A DNA stretch of 64,000 bases from assembly GCF_014191545.1 (NCBI RefSeq), contig NZ_AP023361.1, forward strand, positions 2,880,501 to 2,944,500. The letters are read 5' to 3'. How positions within the stretch are numbered: position 1 is the first letter of the stretch; the number at the start of each line of letters is the position of its first letter. Below, piece after piece: positions 8,740 to 17,164 of this stretch. The notes beneath the pieces are model-generated. The model was not told the origin of the DNA. It did no database searches and was given only the letters and a program-made list of their open reading frames with translations. Both the position numbers and the translations under genes were made by a program. The stretch is from Terrihabitans soli. GTDB taxonomy: Bacteria > Pseudomonadota > Alphaproteobacteria > Rhizobiales > Methylopilaceae.

Positions 8740-9561
8740 TCAGCCCGCGCGGCGGCGCGAACGCTGCGACAGATAGATGCCGCCGAGCGCCAGCACAATG
8801 ATGAGCAGCGAAAAGCCGGTGGTCACCGTACCGAGCGCATAAAGCACGGGCGTCGTGACATTGGTCGTCATGCCGTAGATTTCGAGCGGCAAGGTATTGA
8901 ACGAGCCCGACGTCATCAGCGTGCGCGCGAACTCATCATAAGAGAGCGTGAAGCCGAACAGGCCGACGCCGATCAGACTCGGCAGGATCAGCGGCAGGAC
9001 AACATGGCTGAAGGTCTGCCACGGCGTTGCGCCAAGATCGCGCGCCGCTTCCTCATAGCTCGGATTGAAGCGGTTGAAGACCGCGAACATGATCAGAAGG
9101 CCGAAGGGTAGCGCCCAGGTCAGATGCGCGCCGAAACCCGACGAATACCAGGCCGAGCGGATGCCAATGACCTGGAACAGCAGCCCGATGCCGAGGCTGA
9201 CGAGGATCGAGGGAACGATCAGGCTGGCGATCGCCGTATAGAAAAGCGGCGTCGAGCCGAAGAAGGGACGCCGGAAGGCAAGGCCCGCGAGCAGCGAGAC
9301 GACGACCGTCGCGCCCATCACCATCAGGCCGAGAACGAGCGAGCGCGAAAAGGCGCCGCCGAAATCGCCGACGGCCTGCGTCTCGAACAGATTGACGAAC
9401 CAGCGGAAGGACACGCCGTTCATCGGGAAGGTAAGACCGCCTTCCGGCCCCTGAAAGGACAGGATGAAGATCGTCGAGAGAGGGCCGTAGAGAAACAGCA
9501 CGAAAATCGTGAAGAAGACCGCAAGGATCCAGAAGCCGGGGCCGCGCCGTTCGCCGTCCAT
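8740..9561 (-). CDS. ABC transporter permease (PotC-like)
   Basis: Protein of 273 residues with about six membrane helices and the importer coupling motif EEAARDLGATPWQTFSHVVLPL near residue 165-190. It resembles the second permease of spermidine/putrescine-type importers. It lies 1 bp after the first permease gene and 20 bp before the racemase gene, so it belongs to the same operon. Together with the other three components it would import an organic nitrogen compound; the neighbouring catabolic genes point to allantoin or a related ureide. Confidence 0.88.
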   Translation of the reverse strand: MDGERRGPGFWILAVFFTIFVLFLYGPLSTIFILSFQGPEGGLTFPMNGVSFRWFVNLFETQAVGDFGGAFSRSLVLGLMVMGATVVVSLLAGLAFRRPFFGSTPLFYTAIASLIVPSILVSLGIGLLFQVIGIRSAWYSSGFGAHLTWALPFGLLIMFAVFNRFNPSYEEAARDLGATPWQTFSHVVLPLILPSLIGVGLFGFTLSYDEFARTLMTSGSFNTLPLEIYGMTTNVTTPVLYALGTVTTGFSLLIIVLALGGIYLSQRSRRRAG

Positions 9562-9562
9562 A

Positions 9563-10474
9563 TCAGAGCTCCTTGCGGATATTCACGACGCGCAAAATGC
9601 CGGCGACCATCAGAAGGACGACGACAAGCAGCACGACGGCGTTGGCGGCCGCGGCCGGATATTGCAGCAGCGAAATCTGGTTTGCGATCATCAGACCGAC
9701 CGAGGCGGACTGGCCGCCCGACATGAAGCGCACAGTGATGAAATCGCCCATGGTCAGCGTGACGACGAAGATGGTGCCGATGGCAAGGCCGGGCTTTGAC
9801 AGCGGGATGATGACGTTTGTCAGGATCTGAAACGCGTTGGCGCCGGCATCGCGCGCCGCCTCGATCAACGAGCGATCGATACGCATCATCGTGTTGAACA
9901 CCGGCACGACCATGAACAGCGTGTAGAGATGCACCATGGCAAGGACGACGGCAAAATCCGAAAACAGCAGGAATTCAAGCGGCGCATCGATGACGCCAAC
10001 TTGTATCAGTGTCGAATTGATGAGGCCGTTTCGCCCAAGAAACGGGATCCACGAAATCATGCGGATAATGTTTGAGGTCAAAAACGGCACGGTGCAGATG
10101 AGAAACAGGACCATCTGCATGGTCGTCGTGCGGATGTGAAAGGCGAGGAAGTAGGCGACCCAGAAGCCGATCGCCATGGTCAGCGTCCAGACGATGACCG
10201 TGTATTTCAGCGTATTGAGATAAGTTTTCCAAGTGATCCAGGAGAACAGGGTCTCCTCATAGTTCAGCGTGATGAAATCCGGGATGATGCGGATCGAATC
10301 GTAATCCCAGAAACTGACCATCACGATGGTGGCAATGGGCAGAACGAGGAAGACGCCGAGAATGATTGCGAGCGGCAGCGCCTGAAGATAGGACGCGGCG
10401 GAATCGAAACGGATACGCCGCTTTGCTACGGGCACCGGTTCGGCAATCGCATTGTCCGCCGTGATCTCGGCCAA
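9563..10474 (-). CDS. ABC transporter permease (PotB-like)
   Basis: Permease of 303 residues with about six membrane helices and an EAARDAGANAFQILTNVIIPL coupling motif. I choose the TTG at 10474 as start because GGAGG lies five bases upstream. An in-frame ATG at 10516 would add 14 residues but sits inside the loop of a perfect 10-bp hairpin and lacks a ribosome site. The resulting N-terminus still has a cytoplasmic stretch (VAKRRIRF) before the first helix. It is second-from-upstream in the operon, after the solute-binding protein. Confidence 0.86.
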   Translation of the reverse strand: MAEITADNAIAEPVPVAKRRIRFDSAASYLQALPLAIILGVFLVLPIATIVMVSFWDYDSIRIIPDFITLNYEETLFSWITWKTYLNTLKYTVIVWTLTMAIGFWVAYFLAFHIRTTTMQMVLFLICTVPFLTSNIIRMISWIPFLGRNGLINSTLIQVGVIDAPLEFLLFSDFAVVLAMVHLYTLFMVVPVFNTMMRIDRSLIEAARDAGANAFQILTNVIIPLSKPGLAIGTIFVVTLTMGDFITVRFMSGGQSASVGLMIANQISLLQYPAAAANAVVLLVVVLLMVAGILRVVNIRKEL

Positions 10475-10503
10475 TCTCGCCTCCGCACAGTTCAGGCTGA
10501 AAG

Positions 10504-10527
10504 GCCGCGGGCGCATCCGCCCGCGGC
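10504..10527 (-). terminator. Strong hairpin between solute-binding protein and permease genes
   Basis: Perfect 10-bp GC stem (GCCGCGGGCG / CGCCCGCGGC) with a 4-base loop, lying 15 bp after the solute-binding protein stop. Reading along the operon it is followed by CTTTC, a weak T-tract, so it probably acts as a partial terminator or mRNA 3'-end stabiliser. That would give more binding protein than permease. Confidence 0.6.
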
Positions 10528-10542
10528 GTTCGCGTCATCGCC

Positions 10543-11832
10543 TCAGGCGGCGATGAACTCGTTCCATTTGCGGACCATGTAGCGGTCTTCGTCCATGACG
10601 GAGTTCCAGCAGGCGATGCCGCCGAGGCGCTGCAGATAGGAGCCGCCGTCGCGGGTGGCGCCGGCCTTTTCCATCACTTTGCCTTCCGGCGAGATGATGT
10701 CGCTCTTGGCCGGCTTGCCTTCCATCCAGAAGCCCCATTCGTCTTCCGACATGAAGCCCTTCGCCGTCTCGAGACAGGCCGAGTAATAGCCCTGGCGGTT
10801 GAGATAGCCGCCGACCCAGCCGGACATGTACCAGTTGATATATTCGTAGGCCGCATCGAGCTGCGCGCCTTCGAGATGCTTGGCGAGGCCGAGGCCGCCG
10901 CCCCAGGCGCGATAGCCTTCCTTCAGCGGCTGGTATTTACAGGCAATGCCCTTCGAGCGGACGGCGGCGACCGCCGGCGACCACATGGACTGGATGACGA
11001 CTTCGCCGGACGCCATGAGGTTGACGCTTTCGTCGAAGCTCTTCCAGAAGGCGCGGAACTGGCCGGCCTTCTTGGCATCGATCAGGAAGGCGATCGTCTT
11101 GTCGAGCTCCGCCTTCGTCATATTGCCCTTGTCGCCATACTTCACATTGCCCATCGCCTCCATGATCATGGCGGCATCCATGATGCCGATGGAGGGGATG
11201 TTCAGGATCGACGTCTTGCCCTTGAATTTCGGGTCCATGATGTCGGCCCATGTGGTGATCTCGCGGCCGACGAGATCGGGGCGAATGCCGAGCGTGTCGG
11301 CATTGTAGATGGTCGGAACCATCGTCATCCAGTTGGTCGGCTCTTTGGCGAACTTGGTCGAATCCTTACCCTCGACAAAGCCGACCGTGTGCGGCGCCGT
11401 GCCCTGGGCAATGGTGGATTCCGGCGTCAGCTTGCCGTTGATGAACAGCGGCACGATCTTGTCGAAATATTTGAGCTTCGACACGTCCATCGGCTGCAGC
11501 GTGCCGGCGGGGAACACTTTTTTGCAGATCCAGTATTCGACATCGGCGATGTCATAGCTGTCGGGCTGCGTCACGGTGCGCTGCGCGGCGGCGTCGGAAT
11601 CGAGCGCCGTCATCTGCAGCGTGATGCCGAGATCGGCTTTGCACTTTTCGGCGATGGCGTTGATGTTCGACACGCCGGTGCCGACCTGACGCAGCACGAT
11701 ATCGGTTTTCGACCAGACGGTCGGGAAACCGGTGATCGCGCCGGAACCTGCAGCAAGACCGCCGACCGCGGCGGCACCCTTCAGAAGCGAGCGCCGCGAG
11801 ACGCCGCTCTTCGTTTCAATTTTCTTCGTCAT
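10543..11832 (-). CDS. ABC transporter substrate-binding protein, Tat-exported
   Basis: Protein of 429 residues. The N-terminus has a twin-arginine signal (SRRSLLKGAAAVGGLAAG) ending around residue 35-41, so it should be exported folded to the periplasm. The mature part resembles PotD/PotF-like extracellular solute-binding proteins, with a bilobal Type II fold expected. The start ATG has GGAGAG upstream. It is flanked by the ATPase gene and, after a hairpin, the permeases. Ligand unknown; ureides such as allantoin are likely from context. Confidence 0.88.
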   Translation of the reverse strand: MTKKIETKSGVSRRSLLKGAAAVGGLAAGSGAITGFPTVWSKTDIVLRQVGTGVSNINAIAEKCKADLGITLQMTALDSDAAAQRTVTQPDSYDIADVEYWICKKVFPAGTLQPMDVSKLKYFDKIVPLFINGKLTPESTIAQGTAPHTVGFVEGKDSTKFAKEPTNWMTMVPTIYNADTLGIRPDLVGREITTWADIMDPKFKGKTSILNIPSIGIMDAAMIMEAMGNVKYGDKGNMTKAELDKTIAFLIDAKKAGQFRAFWKSFDESVNLMASGEVVIQSMWSPAVAAVRSKGIACKYQPLKEGYRAWGGGLGLAKHLEGAQLDAAYEYINWYMSGWVGGYLNRQGYYSACLETAKGFMSEDEWGFWMEGKPAKSDIISPEGKVMEKAGATRDGGSYLQRLGGIACWNSVMDEDRYMVRKWNEFIAA

Positions 11833-11863
11833 ATCGCTCTCTCCTGCCTGATATCGGTCGCCC

Positions 11864-12955
11864 TCACGCGGCCGGGGAAGATTTCAGAATGTGGACGTCT
11901 TCCGGCGCCCAGGTCAGCGGAACCGCATCTCCGACGGAGAGCGGCTTTGCAAAAAATTCGGATTCGGGAATTTGCGCATCGAACGCATCAATGCCCGGCG
12001 CCGACAGCGAGATCTGAACTTTCTGGCCGTGATACTCGATGTTCTGAACGAGGCCCGTCATGCCGCAGCCCTTTTTCGGCGGCGTTACGAACTTCACGCG
12101 ATCATTGCGCACGGCAATCTCGATCGGCTCGCCGACATCGAAGCTTTCGGTCGGCGCGTTGAAGGTCGCACCGCCCGGCACGTCGAACTCAATTCCCGAC
12201 GGCGTGATCTTCGAGACGCGGCCGGCAATGACATTGTGATCGCCCATGAAGCGGGCGACGAAGGCCGTTGCCGGGCGGTTGAAGACTTCGCGCGGCTCGG
12301 CCGCCTGCTCGATCCGGCCCTTGTTCATCACGACAACAAGATCGGCGAGCGCCATCGCCTCTTCCTGGCTGTGCGTGACATGGATGAAAGAGATCCCGAG
12401 CTGGCTCTGCAGCTTTTTGAGTTCCTGCCGCACTTTGATCTTGAGGAAAGGATCGAGCGCCGAAAGCGGCTCATCGAGCAGGAGCGCCTGGGGATCGGTG
12501 ATCAGCGCGCGGGCGAGCGCCACGCGCTGCTGCTGGCCGCCGGACAGCTGTGCCGGACGCCGCTCGGCGAGATGCTCCATCTGCACAAGCTTGAGCATGT
12601 CGAGCGCCTTTGCGCGGCGCACGGCTTTGTCGACGCCTTTCATCTTCAGGCTGAAGGCGACATTGTCGGTCGTATCGAGATGCGGAAAGAGCGCGTAGCT
12701 CTGGAACATCATCGCCGTGCCGCGCTTCGCCGGCGGAAGATCCGTCACCACCGTATTGCCGAGACGGATATGACCTTCGCTGATCGACTCATGGCCCGCG
12801 ACCATGCGCAATGTCGTCGACTTTCCGCAGCCCGAGGGGCCGAGCAGACAACAATAGGTGCCGGCCGGCACTTTCAGGCTGACATCATCGACCGCGGTCG
12901 TGCCGCCGGGATAGCGTTTGGTGACACCGACGATCTCGATCTGGGCAGGTTCCAT
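11864..12955 (-). CDS. ABC transporter ATPase (PotA-like)
   Basis: Protein of 363 residues. Canonical motifs: Walker A GPSGCGKST, signature QLSGGQQQRVALARAL, Walker B LLLDEPLSALD and switch histidine VTHSQEEA. A C-terminal TOBE domain follows (about 280-360). It is first in the operon PotA-like, binding protein, two permeases, racemase, GNAT. The start ATG has GGAAGGGG upstream. It energises import; the divergent promoter region to its right carries two likely GntR operators, so expression is probably repressed by the adjacent GntR regulator. Confidence 0.92.
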   Translation of the reverse strand: MEPAQIEIVGVTKRYPGGTTAVDDVSLKVPAGTYCCLLGPSGCGKSTTLRMVAGHESISEGHIRLGNTVVTDLPPAKRGTAMMFQSYALFPHLDTTDNVAFSLKMKGVDKAVRRAKALDMLKLVQMEHLAERRPAQLSGGQQQRVALARALITDPQALLLDEPLSALDPFLKIKVRQELKKLQSQLGISFIHVTHSQEEAMALADLVVVMNKGRIEQAAEPREVFNRPATAFVARFMGDHNVIAGRVSKITPSGIEFDVPGGATFNAPTESFDVGEPIEIAVRNDRVKFVTPPKKGCGMTGLVQNIEYHGQKVQISLSAPGIDAFDAQIPESEFFAKPLSVGDAVPLTWAPEDVHILKSSPAA

Positions 12956-13102
12956 GTCGCAAACCCCTTCCGCCGTTCGGCAAAGGGTTTCGCAATCGCC
13001 GTGCCAAACAGCTCAATGCGTACGAAAGCCTTCATTCTCTTGAGGTTTCGAGCAGTTGCGCAGGTTTGAGGCACACAAAAGCGCCGCTCAGTCTTTGTGC
13101 AT

Positions 13103-13134
13103 TTGCATACGATCGGGCATCAATTTGTATACAA
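13103..13134. promoter_or_regulatory. Paired GntR-type operators in divergent promoter region
   Basis: The 221-bp gap between the ABC operon and the gntR gene holds a perfect palindrome TTGTATACAA (13125-13134) and a related site TTGCATACGA (13103-13112). Their centres are 22 bp apart, two helical turns. The form fits the FadR/GntR operator pattern TnGT...ACnA. Control of both divergent transcripts by the adjacent GntR protein is inferred. Confidence 0.6.
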
Positions 13135-13176
13135 TCCAGACATGACCTTTTGCGGAAATGGTGGAATAACTGGCGC

Positions 13177-13905
13177 ATGAGCTCCGAGTCGCTGATCGGA
13201 ACCGTTGCGCCTTTCGGCGCCACACGCGGCGCTGCCGATATCGATCCCGGCCGCCGCGTACGCGAGCATATTCAGAACGCCATCGTCGATCACCGCCTCG
13301 CGCCGGGCACCAAACTGTCTGAGGAAGAGGTGGGCGAGGCTTTCGGCGTCAGCCGTACGGTGGTGCGCGCCGCGCTGCAGTCCCTGTCGCATCACGGACT
13401 GGTTTCACTTGAGCGCAATCGCGGCGCCTTCGTCGCCCAGCCGAGCGCCGATGAGGCGCGCCAGGTGTTCAATGCGCGGCGGCTGATCGAGCCCGATCTT
13501 GCGCGCGCCGCCGCCGAACGATTCACCGCGAAAGACGCGAAGAGATTGCGCGAACACACGGCGCAAGAGGCCGCCGCCATCAAGGCCGGCGACCGGCGCA
13601 CGGCCATTCGTCTGTCCGGCGGGCTTCATCTGGAGATTGCCGCACTTGCGGGCAATGAGATCCTCGCGCGTTTCCTCGGCGAGCTGGTGGCGCGCTCATC
13701 CCTGATCATCGCGCTTTACGGCAAGACCGGTATTTCCGCCTGCGGCCTCAACGATCACAAGGACATCATCGCGGCCCTCGCCAAAAAAGACGGCAAGCGC
13801 GCCGCGCTGCTGATGGTCGAACATTTGCATCACATCGACCACGATCTCGACCTGACGCGCGGGCCCTCAGCGCCGCGCGCTTTGTCGGACCTTCTCGATC
13901 TGTGA
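13177..13905 (+). CDS. GntR/FadR-subfamily transcriptional regulator
   Basis: Protein of 242 residues from the ATG at 13177. An N-terminal winged helix (REHIQNAIVDHRLAPGTKLSEEEVGEAFGVSRTVVRAALQSL) is followed by an FCD effector-binding domain with conserved histidines (GLHLEIAALAGN, MVEHLHHID). A longer reading frame begins at 13066 but would read through the operator region and adds no recognisable domain. The stop overlaps the GTG start of the amidohydrolase gene (GTGA), so regulator and catabolic enzymes share a transcript. It probably senses a ureide intermediate and controls both strands. Confidence 0.88.
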   Translation: MSSESLIGTVAPFGATRGAADIDPGRRVREHIQNAIVDHRLAPGTKLSEEEVGEAFGVSRTVVRAALQSLSHHGLVSLERNRGAFVAQPSADEARQVFNARRLIEPDLARAAAERFTAKDAKRLREHTAQEAAAIKAGDRRTAIRLSGGLHLEIAALAGNEILARFLGELVARSSLIIALYGKTGISACGLNDHKDIIAALAKKDGKRAALLMVEHLHHIDHDLDLTRGPSAPRALSDLLDL

Positions 13906-15170
13906 CCGGAATGCTTGCCGATCCTGCCGCCCGCACCGAAAAACTTATCGTCAACAGCGAGCGGCTGTGGGCGAGCATTATGGAGACGGCGCAGTTCGGC
14001 GGCACGCTGAAAGGCGGCGTCAAAAGGCTGACACTCTCGGAAGAAGACAAACAGGCCCGCGACTGGCTGGTCGCTGCCGCAAATTCATCCGGCTATGCGA
14101 CCGGCATAGACGATCTCGGCAATATCTATATCGAGCGCAAGGGCACGGAGCCGGGGCGCCTGCCGGTCGCCATCGGCTCGCATCTCGACACGCAGCCGAC
14201 CGGTGGAAAATTCGACGGCATTCTCGGCGTTCTCGCGGGGCTCGAAGTTCTGCGTACGCTCGACGATGCGGGAATCCAAACCAAAGCGCCGCTCTGCCTG
14301 ATCGACTGGACGAATGAGGAAGGCGCGCGCTTTGCGCCCGGCGAACTCGGCTCGGAAGTCTATGCCGGTGAAGTCGAGCGCAGCTTTGCCCTGTCGCGCA
14401 TGGACGCGGATGGCATCAGCGTCGCCGATGCTCTCGAGGCCATCGGCTATCGCGGCAAAGAGCGCTGCGGCGAGCGGCGCTTTTCGGCAATGCTCGAGCT
14501 TCATATCGAACAAGGTCCGGTGCTCGAACAGGAAAAGGTCGCGATCGGCGTTGTCACCGCCGCCAAGGGCCAGATCTGGTTCAACGGTGTTATCGGCGGG
14601 CGCGAAAGCCATGCCGGCACAACGCCAATGCCGCTGAGAAAAGACGCGCTTTCGGCCTTCGCAGAATTTGCACTTGCCATCGAGCGTATCGCCAATGCCG
14701 AGGCGCCGGCGGGCGTCGGCACAATCGGCGTCGCGGTCATCGGCCCCGGTTCACGCAACACGGTTCCGGGCTCGGTGCGGTTCAGCCTTGAGTTCCGCCA
14801 TCCGGACAAGAAACGGCTCGAAGCGATGCGCGTCCGCGCGCTCGATGCGGCGGCCCTGATTTCGCGCACGCGCGGCTGCGATGTTCTGCTTGAGCCGATC
14901 TGGGCGAAGGATCCCGTTCAGTTCTCGCCGCAGGTTGCGGACGTCATCCGCGAAAGTGCGATCGCGCTTGGCCTGTCGAACCGCCTGATGGTATCCGGCG
15001 CCGGACACGATGCCTGCGCCGTCGCGCTCAAAGTGCCGACGGCGATGATCTTCGTGCCGTGCAAAGACGGCATCAGCCACAATGAGGCGGAAAGCGCGAC
15101 GCCTGAGGATTGCGCCGCCGGCGCAAACGTACTCCTCCACAGCGCGCTTGCTCTGGCAGGCCGCGCATGA
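13902..15170 (+). CDS. M20-family amidohydrolase (allantoate amidohydrolase / N-carbamoylase)
   Basis: Protein of 422 residues from GTG 13902 (an ATG at 13911 is possible). Metal-site motifs of the AllC/HyuC group are present: GSHLDTQPTGGKFDG, DWTNEEGARFAPG, ELHIEQGP, the dimerisation-domain segment GRESHAGTTPM, and SGAGHDACA. The family hydrolyses allantoate, ureidoglycine, N-carbamoyl amino acids or beta-ureidopropionate, releasing ammonia and CO2. Coupled by ATGA overlap to a PuuE-type allantoinase gene, so allantoate amidohydrolase is favoured; N-carbamoyl-L-amino acid hydrolase is the main alternative. Confidence 0.86.
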   Translation: MTGMLADPAARTEKLIVNSERLWASIMETAQFGGTLKGGVKRLTLSEEDKQARDWLVAAANSSGYATGIDDLGNIYIERKGTEPGRLPVAIGSHLDTQPTGGKFDGILGVLAGLEVLRTLDDAGIQTKAPLCLIDWTNEEGARFAPGELGSEVYAGEVERSFALSRMDADGISVADALEAIGYRGKERCGERRFSAMLELHIEQGPVLEQEKVAIGVVTAAKGQIWFNGVIGGRESHAGTTPMPLRKDALSAFAEFALAIERIANAEAPAGVGTIGVAVIGPGSRNTVPGSVRFSLEFRHPDKKRLEAMRVRALDAAALISRTRGCDVLLEPIWAKDPVQFSPQVADVIRESAIALGLSNRLMVSGAGHDACAVALKVPTAMIFVPCKDGISHNEAESATPEDCAAGANVLLHSALALAGRA

Positions 15171-16066
15171 GCTATCCGCGCGATCTTCTCGGCTATGGCG
15201 GAAAGCCGCCTCATGCGGACTGGCCCGGCGGCGCGCGTATCGCCGTGCAGTTCGTCGTCAATTATGAGGAAGGCGGAGAAAATTCGATCCTGCATGGCGA
15301 CGCCGCATCGGAGGCTTTTCTCTCCGATGTGCTCGGCGCACAGCCCTGGCCCGGCATGCGCCACATGAATATCGAGAGCATGTTCGAATATGGCTCGCGC
15401 GCCGGCTTCTGGCGGCTGCGCGACATGTTCGAAGCGCGAAAAATCCCCGTCACGGTATTCGGCGTCGCGACGGCTCTGATGCGCAGCCCCGAACATGTGG
15501 CCGCGATGAAAGAGAGCCAATGGGAGATCGCGAGCCACGGATATAAGTGGATCGAGCACAAGGACATGCCGGAAGAGCAAGAGCGGCGGCAGATTCGCGA
15601 GGCGCTGCGTCTCCACCAGGAGATAACGGGCGCGCCGCCGGATGGCTGGTATACGGGGCGCACTTCGGTCAATTCGCTCCGTCTCGTAACGGAAGAGACG
15701 GCGGTCCTCTATTCGTCCGATTCCTATGCCGATGACCTGCCCTATTGGGTATCAGGCGCCAAGGGGCCGCATCTCATCATCCCCTATACGCTCGACGTCA
15801 ACGATATGCGCTTCACCAATGCGCAGGGCTTTTCGCAAGGCGAAGATTTTTTCCAGTACCTCAAGGACACGTTCGACACGCTGTACGCCGAGGGCGAAAG
15901 CGCGCCAAAGATGATGTCGGTCGGCCTGCATTGCCGGCTCGCCGGCCGGCCGGGACGCGCGGGCCCCCTCGCCCGTTTTCTCGATTACGCGGCACAGCAC
16001 GACAAAGTCTGGTTTGCGCGCCGCGCCGATATCGCGCGGCACTGGCACGCCAAACATCCGGCCTGA
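15167..16066 (+). CDS. puuE: PuuE-type allantoinase (polysaccharide deacetylase fold)
   Basis: Protein of 299 residues, close to the ~308 expected. It begins at ATG 15167, overlapping the previous stop (ATGA). PuuE hydrolyses (S)-allantoin to allantoate without the usual amidohydrolase-type metal centre. Characteristic segments are FVVNYEEGGENSILHGD, EIASHGYKW, the TGRTSVNS-like loop GWYTGRTSVNS and SDSYADDLPYW. The order puuE after an M20 amidohydrolase gives two successive steps: ring opening, then release of ammonia. Related cytosine/peptidoglycan deacetylases are less likely given the motif set. Confidence 0.85.
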   Translation: MSYPRDLLGYGGKPPHADWPGGARIAVQFVVNYEEGGENSILHGDAASEAFLSDVLGAQPWPGMRHMNIESMFEYGSRAGFWRLRDMFEARKIPVTVFGVATALMRSPEHVAAMKESQWEIASHGYKWIEHKDMPEEQERRQIREALRLHQEITGAPPDGWYTGRTSVNSLRLVTEETAVLYSSDSYADDLPYWVSGAKGPHLIIPYTLDVNDMRFTNAQGFSQGEDFFQYLKDTFDTLYAEGESAPKMMSVGLHCRLAGRPGRAGPLARFLDYAAQHDKVWFARRADIARHWHAKHPA

Positions 16067-16070
16067 AACG

Positions 16071-17141
16071 TCAGTCGTCGTTCAGGCCCGTATCGGCCGC
16101 CCGCACCTTCTCTTCCTCGTTTTCAGACACGCGCCGCGCCGCAAAAGGCACGACCATGTAGACAAGGACGAGGCGTGCGACATGGCAGGTCGTGACGAGC
16201 GCGACATCGATGCCGAGCGCCAAAGTGAGAAGACCCATTTCGGCCATGCCGCCGGGCGCAAAAGCCAGCATCAGCTGCGGCAGGCCAAAGCCCGTGGCGT
16301 GATGGCAGGCGAAGGCGATGATCACCGAGATAATAATGAGGCCGGTCGCCCAGACAATTCCGTGGCCGAGCGCACTGCGGAAATGCCGCCAGTCGAGATC
16401 GACAAAACGCGCGCCGATAAAGGCACCGAGAACGACCTGCACCGCGTTCACCATCTCCGTCGGCGGCGAGCTCTGCGTAAAGCCGAGCATGTGAACGGCG
16501 GCGCTGACGATCAGAGGGCCGAGCGTTGCACCGGCCGGAATCCGCAACAGGCGCGCAAGCCCATACCCAACAACGCCGCACAGAACGAGGATGCCGACAT
16601 CGGCAGGCCCGATCGGCGCCGGCACGCGCGCACTGACTACGCCGATGGACGCCGCAAAAAAGGACAGGATGAACGGCATCAGCACGACCGTCATCAGGAC
16701 GCGGATCGAGTGGATGAGGCCGAGAAGAACGATATTGGCGCCCATCGACGCACCGATCAGCGTCAGATCGGCAAGGCCGCCGGGAACCGCGGCAAAGAAG
16801 CTTGTCGTGATGTCGTAGCGGGCGATTCGGCGGAAATAGAGCAGCCCGAAGATCAGCGAGACGAGGACATAGAGCGCAAGAAAAGCAAGGACCCCCGGCC
16901 AGCGCGACAGATCGTCGAGCAGACCCGGCGTAAAGAAGCTGCCGAGCATGACGCCGAGGATCGGCTGAAGCACGGCGCGGAAGATGCGCGGGATACGGAT
17001 ATTCGGAACAAACTGCGCGGCGGTCATGCAGGCCGCGAGCGCACCGAGCATCCAGGCCATCGGAATGCCGAGGATGGTGAACAATGCGCCGCCCGCGGCA
17101 CCTATCGCCAGGGTCTGCAGGGTCGCGAAAATGATCTGCAT
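16071..17141 (-). CDS. AbrB-family (PF05145) integral membrane protein
   Basis: Protein of 356 residues with about ten hydrophobic helices and two repeated halves, each beginning with a GxxxA..LGIPMAWMLGAL-like segment. This is the family often mis-named AbrB transcriptional regulator or ammonia monooxygenase; it is a membrane protein of unknown, probably transport-related, function. It is convergent with puuE (4-bp gap) and lies just downstream of a GntR regulator gene in the same direction, which probably controls it. Confidence 0.8.
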   Translation of the reverse strand: MQIIFATLQTLAIGAAGGALFTILGIPMAWMLGALAACMTAAQFVPNIRIPRIFRAVLQPILGVMLGSFFTPGLLDDLSRWPGVLAFLALYVLVSLIFGLLYFRRIARYDITTSFFAAVPGGLADLTLIGASMGANIVLLGLIHSIRVLMTVVLMPFILSFFAASIGVVSARVPAPIGPADVGILVLCGVVGYGLARLLRIPAGATLGPLIVSAAVHMLGFTQSSPPTEMVNAVQVVLGAFIGARFVDLDWRHFRSALGHGIVWATGLIIISVIIAFACHHATGFGLPQLMLAFAPGGMAEMGLLTLALGIDVALVTTCHVARLVLVYMVVPFAARRVSENEEEKVRAADTGLNDD

Positions 17142-17164
17142 AGATTTTTACCGCCCTCGCGCAC

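Noticed and set aside
13066-13176. 37-residue N-terminal extension of the ureide-island GntR regulator
   Set aside because: It runs through both operator-like palindromes and encodes no conserved sequence.
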